From an uncultured Moraxellaceae bacterium (GTDB lineage: Bacteria; Pseudomonadota; Gammaproteobacteria; Pseudomonadales; Moraxellaceae), in NCBI GenBank assembly GCA_937952925.1, contig CALFYA010000287.1:1-23301 (forward strand): a stretch of DNA of 23,301 nt, given 5' to 3'. The position numbers and the translations under genes were made by a program. The notes under the pieces were generated by a model. The model saw only the letters and a program-made list of their open reading frames with translations, did no database searches and was not told the DNA's origin. Of the stretch, positions 15,446 to 23,182 are shown piece after piece. Positions within the stretch are counted from its first letter, which is position 1. Every line of letters begins with the position of its first letter.

Positions 15446-16885
15446 TTATTCCTCATCCTCGGGTCGGTAGTATTCCGGCGCAAGGTTGCTAAAACGGGTA
15501 AAGTGGCCTTGAAAAGACAAACGAACCGTCCCAATCGGGCCGTTCCGCTGTTTGCCAATGATAATCTCTGCCGTGCCCATGTCTTTAGATTCTTTGTTAT
15601 AAACTTCGTCACGATAGATAAACATGATCAAGTCGGCGTCTTGCTCAATCGCACCCGATTCGCGCAAATCCGACATCACAGGGCGTTTATTCGGGCGGTT
15701 TTCAAGCGAGCGGTTGAGCTGCGAGAGCGCAATCACTGGACAATTCATTTCTTTGGCCAGTGCTTTTAGACTACGTGAAATCTCAGAGATTTCATTGACG
15801 CGGTTATCTCCACTACCGGGTACACGCATCAGTTGCAAGTAATCCACCATGATCGCACCAATTTTGCCCCCATGCATTTTGGCAATCCGGCGGCAACGTG
15901 AGCGCAATTCTGTTGGGGGTAATGCTGATGAGTCATCAATATACAAATGCTTGGCTTGCAACTGTCCCATCGCACTGGTGAGACGAACCCAGTCCGCTTC
16001 TTCTAGGCGGCCTGAACGTAGCCGGCTTTGATCAATCGCACCAAACGATGAAATCAAACGGGTGGCAATCGAATCAGCAGGCATTTCCATCGAAAACACA
16101 ATGGCGGGTTGATTGCTATTAAACAATACGCTTTCAATCAAGTTCATGGCGAAGGTGGTTTTCCCCATCGACGGACGTGCCGCAACAATGATGAGATCAC
16201 CTTTTTGCATGCCAAAGGTTTTGTTGTCGAGCTCCAAAAAGCCTGTGGATAGACCGGTGATAGGACTATCACTTTTTTGCAGTTCTTCGACTTTGTGGAT
16301 GACGGTCTTGAGGACGCTATTGATGCTCAGTGGGCCGCTTTCACTGGAGCGGTTGTTGTGTTGCTCGCTAATCGAAAAAATCCGGCCTTCCACTTCATCT
16401 AGTACATCGCCTACACCACGACCTTTGGGATCATAGGCCATCTGCAACATGTCGTTGCCCACCTTGATCAGGTCGCGCATCACGGCGAGTTCACGCACTT
16501 TTTCGGCATAAATTGGTAAATTAAACAAACTCGCTGGGCTTTCAGCCAGCAGTTTCATCAAGTAGTTTTCACCACCCGCTTCTTCGATGAGGTGTTGGCC
16601 TTCCAGCCAATCACGCACCATGACTGCGTCATAAGGCATGCTTGCAGTGGCCAAGTGGCAGATCGATTTGTAGATGAGGCGGTGGCGTGTGGCGTAAAAG
16701 TCACTTTCGTTGATGACTTCATTGACCTGTTCCCACGACTCAGCAATCGACATCAAGGCCGCAAGCACGGCTTGCTCCATACTGATGCTGTGTGGCGGAA
16801 CGCGCAGCTCCGTCGATTTGCGTTCTGGTGCTGCCACAGCAGGGCGCTCGTCACCAGTGATTGAGGCGATATTTGGGCTAGGCAT
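15446..16885 (-). CDS. dnaB: Replicative DNA helicase DnaB
   Basis: A 479-residue hexameric replicative helicase. The N-terminal primase-interacting domain starts near PPHSISMEQAVLAALM (30-45). The RecA-like motor shows a Walker A in AARPSMGKTTFAMNL (235-249), Walker B in IMVDYLQLM, and the DnaB-specific HMGKIGAIM and ALSQLNRSLE segments; GAIEQDADLIMFIYR is motif H4. ATG 16885 (MPSPNIASITG) is the start, with AGGGAA about 10 bases upstream; the open frame extends further but without family character. Its own promoter candidate lies at 16990-17018, after the terminator of the ribosomal operon. The rpsF-rpsR-rplI-dnaB-alr order is the pseudomonad arrangement. Confidence 0.95.
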   Translation of the reverse strand: MPSPNIASITGDERPAVAAPERKSTELRVPPHSISMEQAVLAALMSIAESWEQVNEVINESDFYATRHRLIYKSICHLATASMPYDAVMVRDWLEGQHLIEEAGGENYLMKLLAESPASLFNLPIYAEKVRELAVMRDLIKVGNDMLQMAYDPKGRGVGDVLDEVEGRIFSISEQHNNRSSESGPLSINSVLKTVIHKVEELQKSDSPITGLSTGFLELDNKTFGMQKGDLIIVAARPSMGKTTFAMNLIESVLFNSNQPAIVFSMEMPADSIATRLISSFGAIDQSRLRSGRLEEADWVRLTSAMGQLQAKHLYIDDSSALPPTELRSRCRRIAKMHGGKIGAIMVDYLQLMRVPGSGDNRVNEISEISRSLKALAKEMNCPVIALSQLNRSLENRPNKRPVMSDLRESGAIEQDADLIMFIYRDEVYNKESKDMGTAEIIIGKQRNGPIGTVRLSFQGHFTRFSNLAPEYYRPEDEE

Positions 16886-16989
16886 AAATTCAAATTCCCT
16901 GTTCACCTGACAGTATGCAAGAACCACTCCGACTTGTCTTTGATGGATTGTTTGCAAGGTGATTGAAAGGCTCACCAGTGCGACAACAT

Positions 16990-17018
16990 GCTATACAAAG
17001 GCCAAGAGTTGGCGACAA
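16990..17018 (-). promoter_or_regulatory. Candidate sigma-70 promoter for dnaB-alr
   Basis: On the minus strand TTGTCG (17013-17018) and TATAGC (16990-16995) are separated by 17 bp. This lies downstream of the rplI terminator and about 100 bp before the dnaB start. Each hexamer matches 4 of 6 consensus bases. Confidence 0.5.
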
Positions 17019-17021
17019 ACT

Positions 17022-17043
17022 GATCCCCACAAGAGGGGAGATC
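17022..17043. repeat. Small inverted repeat between the rplI terminator and the dnaB promoter
   Basis: TCCCC (17024-17028) and GGGGA (17035-17039) form a short stem with a 6-base loop, flanked by GA/TC. It lies immediately upstream of the dnaB promoter candidate. It may be a second weak hairpin of the terminator region or a regulator site. Confidence 0.3.
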
Positions 17044-17048
17044 GCAGG

Positions 17049-17080
17049 AAAAAAAAGGGTACGCTTGAGGCATACCCTTT
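17049..17080 (-). terminator. Intrinsic terminator of the rpsF-rpsR-rplI operon
   Basis: On the minus strand GGGTATGC-CTCAA-GCGTACCC (17057-17077, one T-G wobble) is flanked by AAA and followed by a run of eight Ts (17056 down to 17049). It is 73 bp past the rplI stop and separates it from dnaB. Confidence 0.9.
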
Positions 17081-17153
17081 GCAATTGCTACCGGTCAGGT
17101 CGAGGACTTCAACCGATCAGCAATTGTGGATTCAAGCAATTTGGCGTACCAAA

Positions 17154-17600
17154 TTACTCAGCGATAATGGTGACCAATACTTCGGCCATCACATCGTGGT
17201 GCAGTTGAACAGCAACGTTGAACTCGCCAGTGTGACGCAGTGCGCCATTTGGCAAACGAACTTCGCTACGGTCAATTTCAAGGCCAGAAGCGGTCAGGGC
17301 ATCAGCAATATCGCGAGTACCCACAGAACCGAACAGCTTGCCTTCATCGCCCGCTTTGGCGGTGATGACGACGTTTACTTCAGCCAGTTGCGCTGCGCGC
17401 TCTTGAGCAGAAGTCAGCTGTGCAGCTTCTCCACGCTCAAGCTCAGCACGACGTGCTTCGAACGCAGCAGTGTTTGCTTCGGTCGCAGCGACAGCTTTGC
17501 CTTGAGGGATCAGGAAGTTACGGCCATAACCAGGTTTGACCGAAACTTTGTCACCCAACTGACCCAAATTTTTGATGCGTTGCAGCAGAATTACGTCCAC
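17154..17600 (-). CDS. rplI: 50S ribosomal protein L9
   Basis: A 148-residue ribosomal protein that binds 23S rRNA at the base of the L1 stalk. The N-terminal domain MDVILLQRIKNLGQLGDKVSVKPGYGRNFL is split here by the window's usual features into the canonical GDKVSVKPGYGRNFLIP block (about 17-33). A long helix and the C-terminal domain with LFGSVGTRDIADAL follow. Length is normal. The start codon is GTG, well served by GAGGTGA; that ribosome-binding site overlaps the rpsR stop codon, so the genes are tightly coupled. Confidence 0.97.
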   Translation of the reverse strand: MDVILLQRIKNLGQLGDKVSVKPGYGRNFLIPQGKAVAATEANTAAFEARRAELERGEAAQLTSAQERAAQLAEVNVVITAKAGDEGKLFGSVGTRDIADALTASGLEIDRSEVRLPNGALRHTGEFNVAVQLHHDVMAEVLVTIIAE

Positions 17601-17608
17601 AGCTCACC

Positions 17609-17836
17609 TCACTTGTGGTTGTCGGTGTAAGGCATCAGCGCCAAATAACGCGCTTGCTTGATGGCCAATGCCAATTGGCGTTGGTAACGAGCTTTGGTGC
17701 CAGTAATACGGCTAGGAACGATTTTACCGTTCTCAGTGACGTATTGCTTGAGGGTTTCGATGTCTTTGTAGTCGATGTATGCAACATTCTCAGCGGTGAA
17801 GCGGCAGAATTTGCGACGACGGTAGAAACGTGCCAT
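17609..17836 (-). CDS. rpsR: 30S ribosomal protein S18
   Basis: A 75-residue protein of the 30S platform that forms a heterodimer with S6. It shows MARFYRRRKFCRFTAE at the start and the conserved ITGTKARYQRQLALAIKQAR core, with full length. AAGGAG 8 bases before ATG 17836 overlaps the rpsF stop codon (TAAGGAG). There is no priB between rpsF and rpsR, unlike in enterics. Confidence 0.97.
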   Translation of the reverse strand: MARFYRRRKFCRFTAENVAYIDYKDIETLKQYVTENGKIVPSRITGTKARYQRQLALAIKQARYLALMPYTDNHK

Positions 17837-17848
17837 GTCTGTAACTCC

Positions 17849-18238
17849 TTAAGCGTCGAGGTCTTGCGACTGAGCAGCAGCATCATCAGCGCGTGAAGCT
17901 TTGCGAGCACGTTTTTCCTCGGCACTCTTAGCGAGCAACGATTCTTCAGTGATCGCGTTGTCACGACGGATGATCAGGTTACGGAGGATGGCATCGTTGT
18001 AGCGGAACAGATCTTCGAGCTCGTCGAGTGTCTGTTGACCACATTCGACGTTCATCAGAATGTAGTGAGCCTTGTGGATTTTGTTGATTGGGTAAGCCAA
18101 TTGGCGACGACCCCAATCTTCCAGACGATGAATCTGGCCACCAGCATCTTTGATGTGAGTCAGGTAACGCTCAACCATACCGACCACTTGGTCGCTTTGG
18201 TCTGGGTGTACCAACAGTACGATTTCGTAATGACGCAT
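17849..18238 (-). CDS. rpsF: 30S ribosomal protein S6
   Basis: A 129-residue S6 protein with the canonical MRHYEIVLLVHPDQSDQV start, GRRQLAYPINK and HYILMNVEC core. A charged C-terminal tail (KSAEEKRARKASRADDAAAQ) includes residues that in some bacteria are sites of glutamate addition, though no terminal Glu-Glu is seen here. It is the first gene of rpsF-rpsR-rplI. The AAGGAG ribosome-binding site is buried in a leader stem that resembles the S6:S18 autoregulatory motif. Confidence 0.97.
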   Translation of the reverse strand: MRHYEIVLLVHPDQSDQVVGMVERYLTHIKDAGGQIHRLEDWGRRQLAYPINKIHKAHYILMNVECGQQTLDELEDLFRYNDAILRNLIIRRDNAITEESLLAKSAEEKRARKASRADDAAAQSQDLDA

Positions 18239-18243
18239 GATCG

Positions 18244-18290
18244 CTCCTTACGGTTTAGACAGCCTTTTGCACAAGACAAAAGGCAAGGAG
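18244..18290 (-). promoter_or_regulatory. S6:S18-type autoregulatory mRNA leader of rpsF
   Basis: Read on the minus strand, CTCCTT (18290-18285) pairs with the ribosome-binding site AAGGAG (18249-18244), and a nested 8-bp hairpin GCCTTTTG/CAAAAGGC (18284-18262, 7-base loop) stacks inside. The one-sided 12-base bulge between them (18261-18250) carries CCG next to the lower stem. A CCG-bearing bulge beside a hairpin is the known signature of the leader bound by the S6:S18 complex, which imitates their 16S rRNA site. Binding would lock the ribosome-binding site and repress the operon. Seen: the structure. Inferred: the repression. Confidence 0.8.
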
Positions 18291-18291
18291 T

Positions 18292-18325
18292 AACACAATA
18301 CAAGATTGTGCCCGCCGAATCGGCG
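18292..18325 (-). repeat. Further inverted repeats in the rpsF leader
   Basis: CACAAT-N5-ATTGTG (18292-18308) and CGCCGA-A-TCGGCG (18313-18325) lie between the rpsF promoter and the S6:S18-type structure. Both fall inside the predicted transcript and may help leader folding. Confidence 0.45.
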
Positions 18326-18333
18326 AGGGTGAG

Positions 18334-18362
18334 ATTCTAGCGAAGTTGGAATGAATAGGCAA
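18334..18362 (-). promoter_or_regulatory. Sigma-70 promoter of rpsF-rpsR-rplI
   Basis: On the minus strand TTGCCT (18357-18362), a 17-bp spacer and TAGAAT (18334-18339) form a good promoter. It predicts a start near 18327 and a leader of about 90 bases that contains the S6:S18 motif. Confidence 0.7.
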
Positions 18363-18393
18363 ACAAAAAGCAGATGTCATGCCGGTGTCTATC

Positions 18394-18423
18394 TTGAGTT
18401 GTTAGGGCTAAACGCCATATAAT
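18394..18423 (+). promoter_or_regulatory. Sigma-70 promoter of rpmE
   Basis: TTGAGT (18394-18399), an 18-bp spacer and a perfect TATAAT (18418-18423) face rpmE. The predicted start near 18430 gives a leader of about 148 bases. The promoter is back to back with that of rpsF, about 30 bp between -35 boxes. Confidence 0.75.
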
Positions 18424-18452
18424 ATTGCACCCTTGTTGAGCTTAGCCCTAAC
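18401..18452. repeat. 11-bp perfect inverted repeat flanking the rpmE -10 box
   Basis: GTTAGGGCTAA (18401-18411, within the promoter spacer) and TTAGCCCTAAC (18442-18452, just after the predicted start) are perfect inverted copies separated by 30 bp, centred at about 18426. As the first arm is upstream of the start site this cannot fold in the mRNA; it is better explained as paired operator half-sites. Confidence 0.6.
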
Positions 18453-18577
18453 GCCTGTGTTTCGGTGAGCCAAAAGACTGGTCTAGGCTCGTGGTTGTCT
18501 GTGCAATGCACCTTTCCCTGTCTCTCAGGAGTGACAACAGGCGAGTCTGGCATAACCATCTCTTTGAGGATTTTCTC

Positions 18578-18799
18578 ATGAAAAACGGTATTCATCCAGA
18601 GTACAACACCCTGACCGCGACCTGCTCATGCGGCAACGTGATCGAAACCCGCTCAGCAATGGCGAAAGACAAGATGTATCTCGACGTCTGCTCGGCTTGC
18701 CACCCATTCTACACCGGTCAACAAAAAGTGGTTGACACCGGTGGTCGTATCGACAAATTCAAGCAACGTTTTGGTATGGCTCGCAGCGTCAAACGCTAA
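18578..18799 (+). CDS. rpmE: 50S ribosomal protein L31, zinc-binding type
   Basis: A 73-residue L31, which bridges the 50S central protuberance and the 30S head. ATG 18578 gives the family start MKNGIHPEYNTLTATCSCGN, and GAGG precedes it. Both zinc pairs are present (CSC near residue 16-18 and CSACHPFYTG near 37), so it is the zinc-containing (C+) form rather than the zinc-free paralog made in zinc starvation. It stands alone between divergent rpsF and a bidirectional terminator. The leader of about 148 bases is long for such a gene; in E. coli L31 represses its own mRNA through the leader, and the same is possible here. Confidence 0.96.
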   Translation: MKNGIHPEYNTLTATCSCGNVIETRSAMAKDKMYLDVCSACHPFYTGQQKVVDTGGRIDKFKQRFGMARSVKR

Positions 18800-18811
18800 T
18801 CGCCACACCAC

Positions 18812-18842
18812 AAAAAAGCGAGCCATCTGGCTCGCTTTTTTT
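18812..18842. terminator. Bidirectional intrinsic terminator
   Basis: AGCGAGCC-ATCT-GGCTCGCT is a perfect 8-bp stem with A-run before and T-run after, so it works on both strands. It ends rpmE (+) and the pilZ-fimX-cytochrome unit (-). Confidence 0.92.
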
Positions 18843-18855
18843 ATGTCAGCAGATC

Positions 18856-19272
18856 CTAGCGTAGGGTTGATAAATACGCGATCACCGCTTGGCGGTCTGC
18901 TTGAGCCGGCAGACCATCATAGAGCATTTTGGTGTTGGGCATGGCTTGCTTGGGATCGGCCAAATAGCGATCAAGCGTGGCAGCATCCCATGTCCAGTTG
19001 CTTTGTTTGAGGGCAGCACTATAGCGGCTGTAATCGGTGAGGCCAGCCGCTTTGGCGCCATAGATGCGTAGCAGCTGCGGGCCTTTGGCATTTTTGCCTA
19101 GAGCAAGCTGATGACATTTGACACACTCATCTAGATACACCTGCTTGCCACGTCCCACGTCTCCCTCCACCACAGCCAGTGTGACAGGAGCACGGGTGGC
19201 GGGTGGTTGATCCGGCTGACAAGCAGATAGACCGCATAGCGCACCCAGATACAACAGTACATTAGCCTTCAT
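18856..19272 (-). CDS. Lipoprotein class I cytochrome c, mitochondrial-cytochrome-like
   Basis: A 138-residue exported c-type cytochrome. The N-terminus is a lipoprotein signal with lipobox LSAC (Cys18), so it is predicted to be membrane-anchored in the periplasm. Haem attachment is CVKCH (50-54) and the axial Met is M116 in PNTKMLYDGL. The blocks KGPQLLRIYGAKAAG, YSAALKQSNWTWD and DRQAVIAYLSTLR strongly resemble the soluble cytochrome c type known from mitochondria and many bacteria. It would carry electrons between respiratory complexes or to a terminal oxidase. Its ATG lies within the last codons of fimX (11-bp overlap), an unusual coupling with a c-di-GMP protein. No Shine-Dalgarno is evident, in keeping with translational coupling. 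Confidence 0.88.
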   Translation of the reverse strand: MKANVLLYLGALCGLSACQPDQPPATRAPVTLAVVEGDVGRGKQVYLDECVKCHQLALGKNAKGPQLLRIYGAKAAGLTDYSRYSAALKQSNWTWDAATLDRYLADPKQAMPNTKMLYDGLPAQADRQAVIAYLSTLR

Positions 19273-21364
19273 TGGGGACGATCATCTCTTCTGCAGGAGG
19301 TTGCAGATAATACCCTTGCAGATAACGTGCGCCCATAGACCATGCTTTAGACATTGCAGTGGGGTTCTCGATATACGCCACAATCACTTCACACTCTTGC
19401 TCAGTCACTGCTGCAACGAGTTTTTGTGCGGCTTGCAGGTTTTCTTCTTTACTCAAGTCTTGGATGTAGGTCTTGTCGAGTTTGACCATACTTGCAGGGA
19501 CGTGAGTGAGGGTATTGAGCGCGTTGAGTGCGGTACCAAAATTGCTAATCGAGACACCACAACCATTGGCACGGAAGCTGGCCACCGTTTCGCTGGCAAT
19601 CTTCAGGTAGTTGATCACGTCACTTTCGCTAAACTGCAACACTAAGGGGTTTTTGCCGCCACCAATTGCACCCGCAAGCTTACCGATCAGGCTGGGCAAA
19701 CTCGGATCTTGCAAGGATTCAGCCGTGAGGTTGATCAGCAGACGGGTATTGGGATGTGCCACCAGATGCGCCTTTAGGCGTTTGCAGGCGTTGAGCAAAA
19801 TCCACCGATCCAAACGGCCATCCATGCCAAAGCGCTGGGCAACCGGCATAAATTCGTCGGGCGTCATCAGCTTGCCATCGGCAATCGGCAATCGGACAAA
19901 CACTTCATAAAACAATGCGCTTTCGTCGGCGGTGTCATACAACGGTTGGAACATCAGCTTAAAGCGACCATGTTCGATGGCATCTTCAAGCAGCTCACGC
20001 AGTGCTGAATCTGATTGTGAGGCGTTTTCAGCAGGATTGTAGAGATTGACGCCATTACCAACGCCTTTGTTTTTCAGTTTGACCTTGTCGGCTGCATCAA
20101 AGGCACGCTCAAGCAGCTCAGTGCTTTCGGGTGAGGTTTCGCCAATCATGGCGATCCCGATACTGACGGTGGTTTGTACCGTACGTTTATCAACGCTAAT
20201 CAGTAAGCCTTGAATGGTCTCCACTAGTTTTTGTGCACGTTGGGTGATGATCTCTGGGGTGGTGGCGGGCACAATCACGGTAAAGGTCGATTCACCAAAG
20301 CGACTGAGCTTGCTGTCGGAGAATTGCTCAGACAGGATGCGCGCCACTTCAATCATGGTGGCATCACTGCCCGCAAGACCGGCGCTTGCATTGATCTGAC
20401 CGATATTGTCGACACTGATAAACAGCAGGGCATGCTGATTTTTGTGCTTGATAGCCGCACTGCGCGTGTCGTTGAGATTTTCCTCAAAGGCCAAGCGGTT
20501 GCCCAAATTGGTGAGCGGATCTAGACGCTCAACCGCAGCGAGTTGTGCTTCTAGCTCTGCATTGGCTTCGCCTTGACGCTGGATAATGATCTGGATGCAG
20601 GGTTCGCCTTCGTAGCTTGCGGGGGCGAGCTGAAGCATGGCGTCAAAGGTCGAACCATCCGCACGAATCCCTTGGAAGTTAAATTCGGCTTGGGTGTGAT
20701 CGCCTTTACTGTAGTTGCGCAGAAAATCTTTAAACTCGGCCAAGTCGTCGCGGTAGACCAAGTCCACCACCGGCATGCCAATCAGTTCATCGACGGATTC
20801 GTGACTAAACAGTTGTAGATAGGTTTCGTTGGCGTAGATATGCACACCGTCATGAATGTACGCCACGGCACTACGTGAGTTTTTCAGCAGTAATTGGGCG
20901 CGGCGCTCCGCTTCGGCAAGCATCGACTCAAGGTCACGTTGGGAGCGACGATGCATGAGATTACGCAATTCACGGCGGATGCTGGCGACCAAGTGGGTCT
21001 TGCGCGACCGATGTACCACATCGACAGCACCGGCCTGTAAGGCTTGTGCCATAAACTGATCAGTATCGTCATCATCATTGATGGTTGCCATATCAGCAAC
21101 AATGGGGGGCATGATAATCATGGGGAGATCTTTGCCCGCCGAACGAATCACCCCAATCACGTCTTGATAGGATAAGTCATAGGCGTTGCCAAACAGCACC
21201 AAATCCCACGCTTGACGCATCGATTTGGTCAGTTCTTCACGGTCATCAAGCAAGTGCATCCGCGTCGGCACACCTTGCTGTTTGAGAATATCGGTGAGTG
21301 ACTCGGCCGTGAGTTGCTCATCGTCAATGACCAACAAGCGCAGGTTTTCGCTTTTTGTACTCAT
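19262..21364 (-). CDS. fimX: FimX-like REC-PAS-GGDEF-EAL c-di-GMP effector
   Basis: A 700-residue protein with the FimX domain order: REC (about 8-130), PAS (about 163-265), GGDEF (about 278-445) and EAL (about 455-690). FimX is a c-di-GMP receptor that promotes type IV pilus assembly and twitching through PilZ/PilB. Signs of non-catalytic domains are visible. The REC phosphoacceptor Asp is Gly (DLVLFGN, about residue 59). GGDEF is FGEST (356-360). EAL is EVF (487-489), and the catalytic DDFG is SNFG (607-610). Retained EAL residues (NLT 545-547, KLD 628-630) fit ligand binding without hydrolysis. ATG 21364 is preferred over an upstream TTG, with AAGG before it. It follows the PilZ-like gene by 39 bp. 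Confidence 0.88.
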   Translation of the reverse strand: MSTKSENLRLLVIDDEQLTAESLTDILKQQGVPTRMHLLDDREELTKSMRQAWDLVLFGNAYDLSYQDVIGVIRSAGKDLPMIIMPPIVADMATINDDDDTDQFMAQALQAGAVDVVHRSRKTHLVASIRRELRNLMHRRSQRDLESMLAEAERRAQLLLKNSRSAVAYIHDGVHIYANETYLQLFSHESVDELIGMPVVDLVYRDDLAEFKDFLRNYSKGDHTQAEFNFQGIRADGSTFDAMLQLAPASYEGEPCIQIIIQRQGEANAELEAQLAAVERLDPLTNLGNRLAFEENLNDTRSAAIKHKNQHALLFISVDNIGQINASAGLAGSDATMIEVARILSEQFSDSKLSRFGESTFTVIVPATTPEIITQRAQKLVETIQGLLISVDKRTVQTTVSIGIAMIGETSPESTELLERAFDAADKVKLKNKGVGNGVNLYNPAENASQSDSALRELLEDAIEHGRFKLMFQPLYDTADESALFYEVFVRLPIADGKLMTPDEFMPVAQRFGMDGRLDRWILLNACKRLKAHLVAHPNTRLLINLTAESLQDPSLPSLIGKLAGAIGGGKNPLVLQFSESDVINYLKIASETVASFRANGCGVSISNFGTALNALNTLTHVPASMVKLDKTYIQDLSKEENLQAAQKLVAAVTEQECEVIVAYIENPTAMSKAWSMGARYLQGYYLQPPAEEMIVPNEG

Positions 21365-21403
21365 GAGTGGCAACCTTGATTGGGGCTTAATAACAACACA
21401 GCA

Positions 21404-23182
21404 TCATAAGGTGTGCCAAACTTCTTCGTAAGCGTCATCTTTGCTAATCGACAAGGTTTGCCGTTCAGAGGTGGTTGGGGCAGCACGCGGTGTATCCTTA
21501 CGTAAAATCACAAATTCAAATTGGCTAAAGCTTTGCGTCACCATCAACTCACGGGTGAGCTGGGCTTTCACTTCTTCACGTCCAAGACGAATCAAAATTC
21601 GGTAGCCGACTTTAAACGCCAAAATCGGCGTAATGATCGTGGCTGGACGATTGAGGTTTTTCATTTCGGGCAGCAATAAGGCGCGCATATATTCAGTCGC
21701 CTCGCCATCCTTGCGCAACACCCGAGCACCACAAGATTTGCCACGCGGTGAGAGAATCTCAAGGCCAAATTCGGCACCTTCGGTGGGGTTTTGTTTGACC
21801 CAGCGAATCAAGCCAACATGCCAAGATTTATCGGTGGGCTCACGCACCGTGATCAACTCACCCGTGCGTAGGACGCTGGGTGTTTTGCCGCTCCAGCGCA
21901 CACAATATCCGCCAGGGCTAATGTTGACAATATCACAGCGGTAGGTTTCTTGATGTTCTCGCATGGCTTCTGTGCGAGTTTGTTCGTCTTGCGGAGTATA
22001 ACTGATGTCATAATCTGCACTACTTAAGCTCAAGCTACGCATCGAGTTGCTATCAATGAGGGTGGCTGTGCTGCTTTGCTCAATCACATCTTCAAAGCTT
22101 TTTTGGTCAGCCAATTGATAGTGCGAGCCAATCAAACCCAGCGAAATATCCAGTACACCGTTGTAGGGGTGCCGTGCATACGAGCGTTCGAGCGGGGCAG
22201 TAAAGGTCAGAATCAGGTGATATTTGAGTGAGCCAGACAGCAAAGAGCCTTCGGCTCGATTGAGCAATTGTGGTTCGCTTGAGGTCAGGTTTTCAAAGTG
22301 GCTGAGCAGCTGGCGGACATCGATGTAGTAAGTTTTGGGACTCAGCTCACTGTATTTGGTGATATACATGGGCGGGGCGTCATTGGTAGGGTCAACCAAA
22401 AACAAATCATGACCACTTGGGCGCTGTGAGATGATGGTTAAAGGTACCCACAGTTCGCTAAATTGAAAGATTTTTTTGATTTCGGTTTGACGCAGTTTGT
22501 TGGTGTTGCTGACGGCCAAGAAAATGGCACGCAAATACACCTGATCCACAGTCAAGAGTTTGTCATAGACTTGATTTTCGTCGGCAAGCGTGTGCTGACG
22601 CAGATCGAGAGTTGACGAGAGTTCAAACAGCTCATGTAGGCGTTGCCAAAGGCCTTTGTAGGTCGGCAAGTAGAGCAATTGGGTTTCATATAATAAGCCG
22701 GTCAGTTCGGTGATGCCACGATGGATGGCATTGCCAATCAGTTGGATTTGGGCGCGTTTTTTACCCATGCCAAATAGGCCGTAGTTTTGGCTGCTCAATT
22801 GGTCAGCAGCACGCAAGGCGATGGTACGGTAGACCGTGGCTGCATAAGTGCGTAGTTGTTGTCCTAAGTCGGCAATCCGCTCAGCACGTTCATCTAAGAG
22901 GACATTTTGATTGATATAGTGCTTGGATAGTGAGGCATTGATGGTGTGCAGTGCAGGACGCAATGCTTCCATCAATTCGTAGCGTAACGCCTCATCCACG
23001 TCAAGATCGGCCAACTCTTTGAGCGTGGTAAACAACTGACGTGCAGTTTCACCCACGTTTAACATGGATAAATTGGCAAGCCACGCTTGCATCTCAGCGC
23101 GATTGGCAGTAATCAGACTGAGTTGGCTGCGGGTTCGGCGAGGGATCTCTGAGTTTAAGAGATCAACGACACTCTGATTCAT
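21404..23182 (-). CDS. Large PilZ-domain-containing protein
   Basis: A 592-residue soluble protein. Residues 1-300 are mostly helical and not recognised. The second half carries PilZ signatures: RSYAR (333-337, the RxxxR c-di-GMP motif) before a strand NGVLDISLGLIG, and NISPGG (420-425, the [D/N]xSxxG motif) before YCVRW. Between them lie about 80 residues instead of the usual 20-30, suggesting an insertion in the PilZ barrel loop; this is my reading and needs a structure model. The C-terminus (about 500-592) is a further beta/helical region. It heads the unit leading to fimX, so it is a likely c-di-GMP effector or adaptor for FimX-controlled pili. The ATG has only a weak upstream GGG. Confidence 0.7.
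   Translation of the reverse strand: MNQSVVDLLNSEIPRRTRSQLSLITANRAEMQAWLANLSMLNVGETARQLFTTLKELADLDVDEALRYELMEALRPALHTINASLSKHYINQNVLLDERAERIADLGQQLRTYAATVYRTIALRAADQLSSQNYGLFGMGKKRAQIQLIGNAIHRGITELTGLLYETQLLYLPTYKGLWQRLHELFELSSTLDLRQHTLADENQVYDKLLTVDQVYLRAIFLAVSNTNKLRQTEIKKIFQFSELWVPLTIISQRPSGHDLFLVDPTNDAPPMYITKYSELSPKTYYIDVRQLLSHFENLTSSEPQLLNRAEGSLLSGSLKYHLILTFTAPLERSYARHPYNGVLDISLGLIGSHYQLADQKSFEDVIEQSSTATLIDSNSMRSLSLSSADYDISYTPQDEQTRTEAMREHQETYRCDIVNISPGGYCVRWSGKTPSVLRTGELITVREPTDKSWHVGLIRWVKQNPTEGAEFGLEILSPRGKSCGARVLRKDGEATEYMRALLLPEMKNLNRPATIITPILAFKVGYRILIRLGREEVKAQLTRELMVTQSFSQFEFVILRKDTPRAAPTTSERQTLSISKDDAYEEVWHTL

Noticed and set aside
16959..17630. 223-codon plus-strand open frame opposite rplI
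   Set aside because: It runs antisense through a terminator and the conserved L9 gene, so it is not a real gene.
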